In this document: piece by piece, positions 8,276-16,820 of the stretch
Layout: each line of letters begins with the position of its first letter
How positions within the stretch are numbered: position 1 is the first letter of the stretch
Source of the DNA: CAZFAT01 sp964517075
GTDB taxonomy: Bacteria; Acidobacteriota; Vicinamibacteria; Vicinamibacterales; SCN-69-37
Reading direction: 5' to 3'
DNA: 18,539 nucleotides
NCBI GenBank assembly: GCA_964517075.1
Contig: CAZFAT010000166.1
Location: 1-18,539, forward strand
Program-made: the position numbers and the translations under genes
Notes under the pieces: generated by a model
What the model was told of the DNA's origin: nothing
What the model saw: the letters and a program-made list of their open reading frames with translations, nothing else
Databases searched by the model: none

Positions 8276-9826
8276 TCAGTACACCTGCTGCGTCTTGGCG
8301 ACGACGACGGCCGGCGGCGTGACACCGGCCGCGATCATGACTTCACGAATCGCGGCCTCGGTTTCGGGCGACGGCTTGAAGTTGCCGAACCGGTAGCCGA
8401 CGGCAATGGCCAGTGGCGTCCACTCGAACTTGTCCGGCCGGTTCCAGACGTCGATCTTCGCGCCCTCGGCCGCGAGGAACTTCACGACCCGCGGCAGATT
8501 CTTGTAAGCGGCGGCGTGCATCGCGGTTTCGCCGTTCTTGTCCACCGCATTGATGTCGGCGCCGAGATCCAGAAGCACCTGAAGAGCGGCGAGCACCTCG
8601 TCCTCGGTGCCGGCGTCCTCGCCAGGGGACCTCGTGGCCAGGCCGGCCGCCGCCATCATCGGGGTGCTGTTGTCGGCATTCGTCAGCGACGGGTCCGCGC
8701 CGGCGCCGGCCAGGGCCTTCATCAACGCCACGTCGGCAGTCAGCGACGCGAGGAAGAACGGCGTCGCGCCGATTTCGTTCAGGCGCGTGTTGTTGAGGTT
8801 CGCGCGCCTGGTCATCCGCGCGTTCAGGTTCGCGCCGTGCGCCACGAGCCTCTTCACGAGCTCGAGGCTGCTCAGGCTCCCGGATCCTTCGGGCGCGGGA
8901 TCGTTGTCGCCAATGCCGGGGTGGCGCACCGCCGTGATCGCGTGGAGGACGGTGTATCCGGTCAGGTCGGTGCTCGGATTCGCGCCGGCATCCAGCAAGG
9001 CCGCCGCGAGCTCGAAGTGCGCATTCCTCACGGCGAGGAGGAGCGGCGTCATGCCTGCCGGCGGCATCGCTCCGCCATAGGCCCGCCGCCGCGATTCGGT
9101 CGGAATCGGCTCGTTCACGTCCGCGCCGGCCTTCAGCAGCACCCGGACGACGTTGATCCGGCCTTCCCTGGCGGCGAACAGCAGCGGCGTGTAGCCGGAC
9201 AGCAACCGCAGCTTGAAATCGGCGCCGGCGTCGATGAGCGCCTGCACCACGGCGTCGTGACCTTCGGCCGCCGCCCACATGAGCGCCGTCTGGCCGCGGC
9301 GCTCGTCCTTGCCGTCGGCGGGCGCGCCAGCGCTCAGAAGCGCCTTCACCGCCGCGACCGAGCCCGTCCGCGCCGCCGTCATCAACGGCGTTTCTCCGCC
9401 GGGCAGGCTCGCGTTCGGGTCCGCGCCAGCCGCCAGCAGCCGCTCGACGATGGCGCCGTTGCCGTTCGTGCAAGCGAGCGAGAGCGGCGTGACGCCGTAG
9501 CGGCTCGCCGCCTTCGCGCTCGCGCCGGCTCGCAGCAGTTCGTCCACCAGTTCCCGATCGTCGTGGTACGCCGCCCAGTGCAACGCCGTCATCCCATCGG
9601 CCTGGGCCGCGTTGACGTCCGCGCGCGCGGTCACCAGCGAGCGCACCTTCGTGCGATCGTGCGTCTCGGCCGCGTCGGCCAGGGGCGACGTGGACTGGGC
9701 CTGCAAGCTGCCGATCGCCAGCAGCAGCGCGACCGCGTACACAACGTGATGGAGATGATGGAGGGGCCGACCTTCAGGTCGGCCCATGCCTTTGAACGAC
9801 ACGCCAACCATGCGTGGCACACTCAC
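8276..9826 (-). CDS. Secreted ankyrin-repeat protein
   Basis: This 516-residue protein consists almost wholly of about 11-12 ankyrin repeats from near residue 48 to 500. Well-formed ones include DGMTALHWAAYHDDRELVDE, GGETPLMTAARTGSVAAVKA and NGETAMHAAAYKNLPRVVKF; two repeats (about 7 and 9) carry insertions in the loop. A hydrophobic segment, VVYAVALLLAIGSLQAQS (residues 28-45), is a signal peptide, so the solenoid is predicted to be periplasmic or secreted and to bind a partner protein. GTG 9826 overlaps the TGA of the upstream DUF1552 gene by 4 nt, which fits the other junctions of this operon. ATG 9811 and ATG 9787 are alternatives. The stretch GRPEGRPLHH at residues 15-24 is translated from a palindromic repeat and is probably not ancestral protein sequence. 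No enzymatic motif is visible. Confidence 0.92.
   Translation of the reverse strand: MSVPRMVGVSFKGMGRPEGRPLHHLHHVVYAVALLLAIGSLQAQSTSPLADAAETHDRTKVRSLVTARADVNAAQADGMTALHWAAYHDDRELVDELLRAGASAKAASRYGVTPLSLACTNGNGAIVERLLAAGADPNASLPGGETPLMTAARTGSVAAVKALLSAGAPADGKDERRGQTALMWAAAEGHDAVVQALIDAGADFKLRLLSGYTPLLFAAREGRINVVRVLLKAGADVNEPIPTESRRRAYGGAMPPAGMTPLLLAVRNAHFELAAALLDAGANPSTDLTGYTVLHAITAVRHPGIGDNDPAPEGSGSLSSLELVKRLVAHGANLNARMTRRANLNNTRLNEIGATPFFLASLTADVALMKALAGAGADPSLTNADNSTPMMAAAGLATRSPGEDAGTEDEVLAALQVLLDLGADINAVDKNGETAMHAAAYKNLPRVVKFLAAEGAKIDVWNRPDKFEWTPLAIAVGYRFGNFKPSPETEAAIREVMIAAGVTPPAVVVAKTQQVY
9757..9785 (+). repeat. REP-like palindrome inside the ankyrin signal-peptide region
   Basis: GGGCCGACCT (9764-9773), TC, and AGGTCGGCCC (9776-9785) form a perfect 10-bp inverted repeat. 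The 28 bases at 9757-9784 match 16836-16863 exactly and in the same orientation. Repetition, palindromic form and a second intergenic copy suggest a REP-type element. Here it lies in the first codons of a gene on the other strand, and the possible start ATG 9787 sits at its edge. Confidence 0.75.
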
Positions 9827-11157
9827 AGCGACAGCAACTCGTCCACGCGGCCCCGGCTGTCGGCAAAGGCATCGAGCCGGACGCCCACTCGATCGAGCAG
9901 CGTCAGGTGAAGGTTCGCGAGCGGCGTCGGCTCCGCGTACTTGATGTGGCGCGCCCCGGTGGGCGCGCCCGCGCCGGCGCCGGCAACCAGGACCGGCAGG
10001 TTCACGTGGTCATGGACATTCGGATCGCCCATGCCGCTGCCGTACAGGATGAGCGAGTGATCCAGCAGTGAGCCGTCGCCCTCCGGCGTCGCCTTCAGCT
10101 TCTCGAGGTAATAGGCGAAGAGCGACACATGGAAGGCGTTGATCTTCGCCATCCGCTCGATCTTCCTCGCGTCGTTGCCGTGATGCGTCAGCGGGTGATG
10201 CGGATCGGGCACGCCGATTTCCGGGTAGGTCCGGTTGCTCGTCTCGCGCGCGAGCTGAAACGTCAGCACGCGCGTGACATCCCCCTGCATCGCCAGGACC
10301 TGCAGGTCGAACATCAGCCGCGCGTGCTCGGCATAGGCGGCCGGCACGCCAATGGGTCGATCGAGATCCGGCAGCGGCGCGTCCGCCGTCTGCGCCTCGG
10401 CCTTCTGAATGCGCCGCTCCACCTCGCGGACGGTTTCCAGATACTGACCCACCCTCGTGCGATCCTCCGGTCCAAGCCGTCGCTGGAGGCGCGTGATTTC
10501 CTCGCGAACCGAATCGAGGAGACTGGCCCGCCGGCGCAGGGCCGCCTGGCGATCCGCCGGGCTGCCGCCGTCTCCGACCAGGCGTTCGAAGACGATGCGC
10601 GGGTGCGCTTCGGCGGGAAGAGGGGTCGTCGGCGACGACCACGACAGGTTGTTCTGATAGACGCACGCGTAGCCGTTGTCGCACTGCCCCACCGTCTGGA
10701 GCAGGTCCATGGACAACTCCAGCGACGGCAGGAGCGTCTGGTGGCCAATCTGCTGGGCCGCGACCTGATCGACCGTCGTACCCAGGTGATAGTCCGTGCT
10801 CTCCGTCCACTTCGCCTTGGCGGCGCTGAGGAACGAGGCGTTGGACGTCGCGTGCGTGCCCGGATAGGCGTTCTTCAGCTCGAGGTTGCTGATGATCGTG
10901 AGCTGGTTCGCCACCGGCCGCAGCGACTGGAGCGTGGGGGAGAGCTCGACGTTCGTCGCGTCGCCCCCGGGCGTCCATCGGGGCAGATCGCAGCCCATCG
11001 GCATGTAGACGAACCCGAGACGCCGGACCGGTGCGGCGGCGGTTCTCGCCAGCGCCGTCATCGAGGGCACCATCGCGTCGAGCAGCGGAAGCCCGACGGC
11101 AGCGCCCATGCCCCGCAGGAACGTCCGGCGCGGAATGGCCTTCCTGGTGATAATCAT
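9823..11157 (-). CDS. Tat-exported DUF1552 family protein
   Basis: This 444-residue protein opens with the twin-arginine signal IPRRTFLRGMGAAVGLPLL (residues 9-27), so it is exported folded, possibly with a cofactor. Family marks are RLGFVYMPMGCDLPRWTPGG near residue 46, SNLELKNAYPGTHA, and a closing YGSGMGDPNVHDHVNLPVLV. The motif that gives the family its Pfam short name, HXXSHH, appears as H321-P-L-T-H325-H326 with Thr in place of Ser. A charged helical stretch (about residues 200-265, RLQRRLGPEDRTRVGQYLET) may form a coiled coil. ATG 11157 overlaps the stop of the DUF1592 gene in an ATGA junction, and its own stop overlaps the ankyrin start in GTGA. DUF1552 genes usually travel with DUF1592 genes. 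Function is unknown; the His-rich motif suggests metal binding, which is inference. Confidence 0.93.
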   Translation of the reverse strand: MIITRKAIPRRTFLRGMGAAVGLPLLDAMVPSMTALARTAAAPVRRLGFVYMPMGCDLPRWTPGGDATNVELSPTLQSLRPVANQLTIISNLELKNAYPGTHATSNASFLSAAKAKWTESTDYHLGTTVDQVAAQQIGHQTLLPSLELSMDLLQTVGQCDNGYACVYQNNLSWSSPTTPLPAEAHPRIVFERLVGDGGSPADRQAALRRRASLLDSVREEITRLQRRLGPEDRTRVGQYLETVREVERRIQKAEAQTADAPLPDLDRPIGVPAAYAEHARLMFDLQVLAMQGDVTRVLTFQLARETSNRTYPEIGVPDPHHPLTHHGNDARKIERMAKINAFHVSLFAYYLEKLKATPEGDGSLLDHSLILYGSGMGDPNVHDHVNLPVLVAGAGAGAPTGARHIKYAEPTPLANLHLTLLDRVGVRLDAFADSRGRVDELLSL

Positions 11158-13556
11158 CGCGACGTCCTCATCTGAAAGGGCTGGCTGTTCACGACTCCGA
11201 GGATGACCGAGGAAATGCGGAAGTCGTGCGCGCCCGCGGCGCGCACGATCCGGCGAATCGCGGGCGCGTCGTAGTACTCGACGCCTCGACCGAGCGCATA
11301 GGTCAGGAGCTTTTCGGCGACGGTCCCGACGAACAGCTCGGGCCGGCGCATCAGCGCGGCCTCGAGGCCGTCGACATCGGCAAACTGGCTGCCGTCAGGC
11401 AGACCGCCCGACGCATCGATGGGCCCGCCGTCCTCAATCTGGCGCCGCCGGCCCACCGCGTCGAACCTCTCGAGGGAGAGACCCACCGGATCGATCAGGT
11501 TGTGACAGGGTGCGCAGACGGTGTTGCTCCGGTGCTCGGCCAGCCGCTGGCGGCCTGAAAGCCTGCCGTCCACCGTGTTGTCCGTCAGTGCCGGCACATC
11601 GGGCAGCGGTGGCGGCGGCGGGACGCCGAGAATGTTGTCCAGAATCCACTTGCCGCGGATGACCGGCGATGTGCGGGTCGCATACGAGGTGACGGTGAGA
11701 ATGCTGCCCTGGCGCAACAGCCCGCCCCGCCACTCCGCGTCGTCCACGTCGACACGGCGGAAGCGGCTGCCGTAGACGTTCGGGATCCCGTAGTGCTTCG
11801 CCAGCCGCTCGTTGAGGAACGTGTAGTCGGCCCGCAGCAGGTCGAGCACGCTGCGATCCTCGCGCAGGATGCTGTCGACGAAGAGCTCGGTTTCGCGCCA
11901 GAAGGCCTGCCGGAGGTTGTCGTCGAAGTCCGGAAACAGCCGCATGTCCGGCGTGATCGAGTCGAGGTTCCGCAGGTGCAGCCACTGCGCGGCGAAGTTG
12001 TTCACCAACGCGCTCGCCCGGTCGTCGGCCAGCATGCGCCGCACCTGCCGCTCGAGCACGGCGGGCTGGCGGAGCTTCCCCGCCACCGCCGCGTCCAGCA
12101 GCTCATCGTCCGGAATGCTGCTCCAGAGGAAGAAGGAGAGCCTCGAGGCGAGCGCGAGATCGGTGACGCGATAGACCGTGTTCGGCTTAATACCCGGAGG
12201 GTCGTCCTCGACGCGGAAGAGAAACTGCGGGTTGACGAGAATGCCCGACAGGGCGAGCTCGATGCCGGCGTCGAAATCACTTCCCGCGCGCTCTTTGCGA
12301 TAGAGCGCGAGCGGTCCCTGCAGGTCGGCGTCCGTTACGGGGCGCCGGTAGGCCCGGCGCATCACGGCTGACAGGATCTGGCGGGCGGACCGCTCCTCCT
12401 GGCCGGCGCTCGCGGGCCGCGTCACGAAGATGCGGCGGCGGCTCGGTGTGTCGCCGGGCGCCTTGGCCGCGTACGGGCCGACGATCGAGATCGCGTAGAT
12501 GGCCGGCTGGAGTCTCGGATGCCGGAGCGAATTGAACCGCGCCTGGTAGGGCTGCCGGATGCCCTCGGCGAGCAGGGACGCCTTCCTGGGAAACGTCACG
12601 CCGAGCACGTGCGGCCCGGCACGCACCGGAATCCGGACGTTGAGGTGCTCGTCGACCTTCGCATGGGACGGTTGCTCGGTCGCGGGGAGTCCGGCCGCCC
12701 GCTGCGGCGGCGTCACGGTAAACAGCTGCATCCGCTGGCGATCTAGCAGCAGTTCGACGTCGTGGGGTTCGGACAGCCCTTCGACGAACTCGTCGCGATC
12801 CCGCCGGAGACGAATCTGAATCTCGTATTCGCCGTCCTGCGGGAACGTGTACGGCACCGCGACGCCACCGCGCGTGCCGACGGGCAGGCCCTCGATGTGC
12901 TGCTCCTGCGTGACGTCGGGCGGAATCCTGATCGTGTCGCCGCCCGGCGCGCGGCCCGGCCGTCCGACGGCCAGCCGGCTGATCTTCTCTGCCGCCGAGA
13001 CGTAGCGATCCAGCAGCGTCGGCGACAGATCGCCGACCGTCACGTTGTCGAAGCCATAGCTCGACTCGTCGGCGGGCAGCAGCGAGGTCACGTCGATCTG
13101 GAGCGCAAGGAGATCGCGGATGGCGTTCTGGTATTCCGTGCGCGTGAGCCGCCGGATCGAGGCCGTCCGGCCGGGATTGGGTTTCGCTTCAGCTGCGCGA
13201 TCGAGCGAGGTCTCGAGGTAGGACACCGCCGCGGTGTAGGTGGCCTCGTCCGGCCGCTCTTCGCCCACCGGCGGCATCTGCCGGGTGCGGAGCTTCCGGA
13301 CGACTTTCTCCCACACATCCGGAGGCCCGGCGACAGCGTTAGCCCCGGCCGCCTCGAGCGAGAGGCCCGCCTCCGAACGCACCTGATCGTGACACGCGTA
13401 GCAGTAGCCCTCGAGAAGGGCCTGGTGGGGTGCGGGCGTGCGGGAGGAGGAGGCCCCTGGCTGCTGGGCTTCCAGGGTCGCGCGCACGCCGCCGGCCGCC
13501 ACGAGGCCTACCGTGCCGGCCAGCAGCGCCGCCCTCACCGGGCCCCGCATGGGCAT
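11154..13556 (-). CDS. c-heme DUF1587/1595/1592/1588/1585 protein
   Basis: This 800-residue exported protein has a signal peptide at about residues 8-30 and ATG at 13556 or 13550. The N-terminal heme site is CYACH at residues 52-56, followed by MPPVGEERPD. The usual domain order can be followed: DUF1587 (about 130-195, IRRLTRTEYQNAIRDLLAL); a beta-rich, CBM-like insert (about 200-370); DUF1595 (about 390-450, RRAYRRPVTDADLQGPLALY); DUF1592 (about 460-590, LASRLSFFLWSSIPDDELLD); DUF1588 (about 605-700), with a second heme motif CAPCHNLIDPVG near residue 678; and DUF1585 (about 720-795). It probably binds two c-type hemes in the periplasm. Family members are common in Planctomycetes and Acidobacteria, but no reaction is assigned. 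It is the first gene of the minus-strand run, transcribed divergently from the dehydratase gene, and overlaps DUF1552 by 4 nt. Confidence 0.94.
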   Translation of the reverse strand: MPMRGPVRAALLAGTVGLVAAGGVRATLEAQQPGASSSRTPAPHQALLEGYCYACHDQVRSEAGLSLEAAGANAVAGPPDVWEKVVRKLRTRQMPPVGEERPDEATYTAAVSYLETSLDRAAEAKPNPGRTASIRRLTRTEYQNAIRDLLALQIDVTSLLPADESSYGFDNVTVGDLSPTLLDRYVSAAEKISRLAVGRPGRAPGGDTIRIPPDVTQEQHIEGLPVGTRGGVAVPYTFPQDGEYEIQIRLRRDRDEFVEGLSEPHDVELLLDRQRMQLFTVTPPQRAAGLPATEQPSHAKVDEHLNVRIPVRAGPHVLGVTFPRKASLLAEGIRQPYQARFNSLRHPRLQPAIYAISIVGPYAAKAPGDTPSRRRIFVTRPASAGQEERSARQILSAVMRRAYRRPVTDADLQGPLALYRKERAGSDFDAGIELALSGILVNPQFLFRVEDDPPGIKPNTVYRVTDLALASRLSFFLWSSIPDDELLDAAVAGKLRQPAVLERQVRRMLADDRASALVNNFAAQWLHLRNLDSITPDMRLFPDFDDNLRQAFWRETELFVDSILREDRSVLDLLRADYTFLNERLAKHYGIPNVYGSRFRRVDVDDAEWRGGLLRQGSILTVTSYATRTSPVIRGKWILDNILGVPPPPPLPDVPALTDNTVDGRLSGRQRLAEHRSNTVCAPCHNLIDPVGLSLERFDAVGRRRQIEDGGPIDASGGLPDGSQFADVDGLEAALMRRPELFVGTVAEKLLTYALGRGVEYYDAPAIRRIVRAAGAHDFRISSVILGVVNSQPFQMRTSR

Positions 13557-13626
13557 ATGGCAGCCATCTTACGCGCCGGAGTAGCGGCCGTCGAGGCTGG
13601 AGTTCTCGAATAATCTAGCGACCACC
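13557..13626. promoter_or_regulatory. Divergent promoter region between the DUF1592 and dehydratase genes
   Basis: Seventy bases separate two divergent starts, so promoters for both directions must lie here or inside the neighbouring coding ends. On the plus strand TAATCT (13611-13616) is a fair -10 match 11 bases before ATG 13627, which would give an almost leaderless transcript. No good -35 box is seen. Nothing convincing is seen for the minus-strand promoter, and no operator-like palindrome is obvious. Confidence 0.35.
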
Positions 13627-14811
13627 ATGCCCCGACACATCGCCGCCAACCCCCTGGCCGCGGGCCTTGCCACCGGCCCGGCGACCACCGACCGCATCGA
13701 GTGGATCGGCCTGAGCCTGGTCTTCCTGCCGCTCGCCAATCCCGTCAGCGACGCCAAGGTGCTGACGGGCCGGCAGAAGCCGCTGACCGAGGTCGCGTTC
13801 GTGTTTGCCGAGGTCGAGACGCGGCAGGGACACGCGGGCCTCGGCTTTTCGTACAGCAAGCGCGCGGGTGGGCCGGGACAGTACGCGCATGCGAAGGAGA
13901 TCGCACCGGCGCTCCTCGGCGAAGACCCGAACGACATCGCCCGGCTCTGGGACAAGCTCGCGTGGGCCGGCGCGTCGGTCGGCCGAAGCGGGTTGTCGAC
14001 CCAGGCGATTGCCGCGTTCGACATCGCGCTCTGGGATCTCAAAGCGCGGCGCGCGGGGCTGCCGCTGGCGAAGCTGCTGGGCGCGCACCGCGATTCGGTG
14101 CAGTGCTACAACACGTCGGGGGGCTACCTGCAGGCGCCGCTCGAGGAGGTGCTCGAGAAGGTCTCCGAGGCGCTGGCACGGGGCATCGGCGGCATCAAGA
14201 TCAAAGTCGGGCAACCCGACCCCATGATCGATCTCGAGCGGGTGCAGGCGGTGCACGCGCACATCGCCGGCCGCGCGGCGCTGATGATCGACGCCAACCA
14301 GCAGTGGGATCGCGTCACCGCCCAGCGCTTCGGCCGGCTGGTCGAGTCGCTGCACCTCACGTGGATCGAGGAACCCGTGGACGCGTATGACGCGGAAGGC
14401 CATGCCGCCCTGGCTGCGCTCCTCGACACCCCCATCGCCAGCGGCGAGATGCTGACCAGCGTGGCCGAGCACGCCGAACTGATCCGGCACCGCAGCGTGG
14501 ACTTCATCCAGCCCGACGCGCCGCGTGTGGGCGGCGTCACGCAGATGCTCAAGATCATGGCGCTCGCCGAACAGGCGCGCCTGCGCATGGCGCCGCACTT
14601 CGCGATGGAGCTCCACCTGCACCTCGCGGCGGCGTACCCCTACGAGCCATGGGTGGAGCACTTCGAGTGGCTGGAGCCTCTGTTCAACGAGCGGCTGCAA
14701 ATCGACGGCGGCCGCATGCTGGTGCCGAACCGGCCGGGGCTGGGACTCAGCTTGAGCGAGCAGATCGCGACGTGGACCGCCGAGCAGGTGACGTTCGGAA
14801 AGAGGCCGTGA
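13627..14811 (+). CDS. L-talarate/galactarate dehydratase-like enolase superfamily enzyme
   Basis: This 394-residue protein is of the mandelate racemase/muconate lactonizing type. The catalytic parts are all visible: the lysine motif KIKVGQP (K191 and K193), metal ligands D222 (in MIDANQQWD), E248 (in TWIEEP) and E274 (in ASGEMLTS), then DFIQPDAPRVGGV, and the general base H324 in MAPHFAMELHLHL. The strings NQQWD, EGHA, SGEMLTS, PHFAME, FEWLEPLFNE and the closing FGKRP closely match the Salmonella L-talarate/galactarate dehydratase as I remember it, and spacing of the key residues agrees with a constant offset of four. That enzyme removes water from the acid sugar to give a 3-deoxy-2-keto aldarate. 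No transporter or aldolase of that pathway is nearby, so the natural substrate is only probable. It overlaps the next gene by 4 nt. Confidence 0.88.
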   Translation: MPRHIAANPLAAGLATGPATTDRIEWIGLSLVFLPLANPVSDAKVLTGRQKPLTEVAFVFAEVETRQGHAGLGFSYSKRAGGPGQYAHAKEIAPALLGEDPNDIARLWDKLAWAGASVGRSGLSTQAIAAFDIALWDLKARRAGLPLAKLLGAHRDSVQCYNTSGGYLQAPLEEVLEKVSEALARGIGGIKIKVGQPDPMIDLERVQAVHAHIAGRAALMIDANQQWDRVTAQRFGRLVESLHLTWIEEPVDAYDAEGHAALAALLDTPIASGEMLTSVAEHAELIRHRSVDFIQPDAPRVGGVTQMLKIMALAEQARLRMAPHFAMELHLHLAAAYPYEPWVEHFEWLEPLFNERLQIDGGRMLVPNRPGLGLSLSEQIATWTAEQVTFGKRP

Positions 14812-16787
14812 GCGGCGAGCGGTCAGCCGTGCGCGTGGCAGCGACCGTCGTCAGTGCGTTTGTAGCCGCGGCCATCGCCGGATCCTGGCCGCTGGTCCGC
14901 CATCTCTCCACGCACCTGACGGGCACGACGGGCAGTGACGCCGGCGTATATCTGTGGAACACCTGGGTGTTTCGGCACGAGCTGGTCGATCGTGGTTCCT
15001 GGCCGCTCGCAACCGACACCATCCTGCCGCTCGACGGCCCGACGCCGCTCGGCCTGCACAACTACACGCTGGTCGCCGACGTGATGAGCGCCTTCCTCCA
15101 GCCCGTGTTCGGGCTGGTGGCGGCGTTCAACATCATCTACCTCGCCAACATCGCACTGGCTGGGCTCGGCATGTTCGTCCTGGCACGCCACGTCTTACGG
15201 AAGAGCGGTGGTGGCACGGCCGAAGCCTTCTGGGCCGGACTCCTGTTCTGCTGGTCACCGTTTCTGATCGCACGCGGCACGGTCCATTTCAGTCTCGTGG
15301 CGGCCGCTCCCCTGCCGTTCTTCGTGTTCTTCCTCGATCGCGCCCTGGAACGACGGCGGACTCTGGATGTGATCTGTTGCGGCGGATCGTTCGCGTGGGC
15401 CACGTTCTCGGATCCGTACTACGGGATCTATTGCACGATCTTGGCGTGCGGTCTGGTCGCTTACCGGCAGGCCAGCGTGGTGTTCCGCGGCCCGGCTCCC
15501 GCGCTTCGGCGCGTCACCCTCGGCCTCGACATCGCACTGGGACTCGTCATTGCAGCCACGGTGGCGATCCGGCTCTTCGCAGGTGACGCGCTGCAGATCG
15601 GCTCGCTGAACATCAGCATGCGTTCGCTCCACACACCGATCCTCGCGGTGACGGTCTTCGCGGTCGCGCGATTGGTGCTGACCCTGCGTCCGCGCGTGTC
15701 CCTCAGACCCGGGGTCCGCGCGGGAGATGTCGTGAGCGTGGGGGCGAGGGCTGGTCTGGTGGCGGCCGTACTCCTCTCGCCCATCCTGATCGAGGTGGCC
15801 ACGATGGCGGCCGGCGATTCGCTCGTGGGCGCGCCGGTGCCCTGGCGATCGAGCGCGCCCGGACTCGATGCGCTGTCATTCATCCTGCCGAACCCGATGC
15901 ATCCGGCGGCTCCGCAGGCGCTGATCGCCTGGCTCGATGGCCAGCCGGGTGGCTGGGCGGAGAACATCGCCACGCTGCCCTTCGTCGGGCTCGTCACGAT
16001 CGTCGTGGCGTGGCGCGTCGCGGGCTACCGGCCCCGCGGCGTGTGGCTGGGCGTCACGCTCGGCTTTGGCGTGCTCGCCCTGGGACCGTTCCTCCGCATC
16101 GCCGACGTGTCGACGCAGGTGCCGCTGCCGTGGGCGCTGCTTCGGTACGTCCCTCTCCTCGGCGAGGCGCGCATGCCGCAGCGGTTCGCGGTGGTCGCCG
16201 TGCTGGGCTTCGCGGTGCTCTTTGCCCAGGCGCTATCTGCACTGGGTCGCCGCTATCCCGCTCGCCGGCGCGCGATCCTGACCGCCGTTGGACTGGGGCT
16301 GGTGCTCGAACTCCTGCCGGCGCCGCGCACCCTGCACGAGGTGCGCGTGCCGGCGATCTATTCGGTCATCGCGACCGATCCTCGCCCCGTGCGCGTGCTC
16401 GAACTGCCGTTCGGCATCAGCGACGGCCTGGTGTCGATCGGCCAGTTCAGCGCGGCGGCGCTGGTGCATCAGACGGTGCATCAGAAACCGGTGATCGGAG
16501 GCTATCTGTCGCGGATTCCGGCGGACAGCCAGCGGTTCCACCTGGCGAACCCGGTCCTGTCCGTGCTCGCGGATCTCAGCGAGGGGCGGATCCCGCCGGA
16601 CGACCGGCTGGCGACCGCGCGTGCGGCCGCCCCGGACTTCGTCCGTCAGGCCAACCTGGGCTACGTCGTCGTCGACACCAGCCGCACGCCGGCGGCGCTT
16701 CACGAGTTCGCGGTTGGCGCGTTCAGCCTGACACGCGTGAGCACCAGCGAACAGTACGTGCTTTATCGGCCCGGCGGCGGTCCGTAG
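14808..16787 (+). CDS. Polytopic membrane protein, GT-C glycosyltransferase-like
   Basis: The open frame runs back to 14649, but its first 53 codons lie in the dehydratase gene and look like a shadow (Arg/Ala-rich, no hydrophobic pattern). GTG 14808 forms a GTGA overlap with the upstream stop and gives a 659-residue protein beginning MSGERSAVRVAATVV. About a dozen hydrophobic helices are spread from residue 8 to about 510, followed by a soluble C-terminal domain of about 140 residues. After the first helix comes GTTGSDAGVYLWNTW with Asp44, the place where GT-C enzymes keep a catalytic acid. RMPQRFAVVAVLG matches a motif I associate with YfhO/GT-C-like proteins of this phylum. It may move a sugar from a lipid carrier to an outer acceptor; donor and acceptor are unknown. 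GGAA at 14797-14800 may serve as the ribosome binding site. Confidence 0.8.
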   Translation: MSGERSAVRVAATVVSAFVAAAIAGSWPLVRHLSTHLTGTTGSDAGVYLWNTWVFRHELVDRGSWPLATDTILPLDGPTPLGLHNYTLVADVMSAFLQPVFGLVAAFNIIYLANIALAGLGMFVLARHVLRKSGGGTAEAFWAGLLFCWSPFLIARGTVHFSLVAAAPLPFFVFFLDRALERRRTLDVICCGGSFAWATFSDPYYGIYCTILACGLVAYRQASVVFRGPAPALRRVTLGLDIALGLVIAATVAIRLFAGDALQIGSLNISMRSLHTPILAVTVFAVARLVLTLRPRVSLRPGVRAGDVVSVGARAGLVAAVLLSPILIEVATMAAGDSLVGAPVPWRSSAPGLDALSFILPNPMHPAAPQALIAWLDGQPGGWAENIATLPFVGLVTIVVAWRVAGYRPRGVWLGVTLGFGVLALGPFLRIADVSTQVPLPWALLRYVPLLGEARMPQRFAVVAVLGFAVLFAQALSALGRRYPARRRAILTAVGLGLVLELLPAPRTLHEVRVPAIYSVIATDPRPVRVLELPFGISDGLVSIGQFSAAALVHQTVHQKPVIGGYLSRIPADSQRFHLANPVLSVLADLSEGRIPPDDRLATARAAAPDFVRQANLGYVVVDTSRTPAALHEFAVGAFSLTRVSTSEQYVLYRPGGGP

Positions 16788-16820
16788 GCGGCACGAGGTG
16801 AGCGGTCTTGGCTTAGATGC

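Noticed and set aside
8516..9910. 464-codon plus-strand open frame opposite the ankyrin gene
   Set aside because: Its regular Arg/Gln/His-rich pattern is the reverse reading of the ankyrin repeats.
10129..11175. 348-codon plus-strand open frame opposite the DUF1552 gene
   Set aside because: It is an antisense shadow of a well-supported gene, with no recognisable motif.
14649..14807. N-terminal extension of the membrane protein frame
   Set aside because: It lies wholly in the dehydratase gene and encodes an Arg/Ala-rich, non-hydrophobic stretch. The GTG at 14808 with a 4-nt overlap is a better start.
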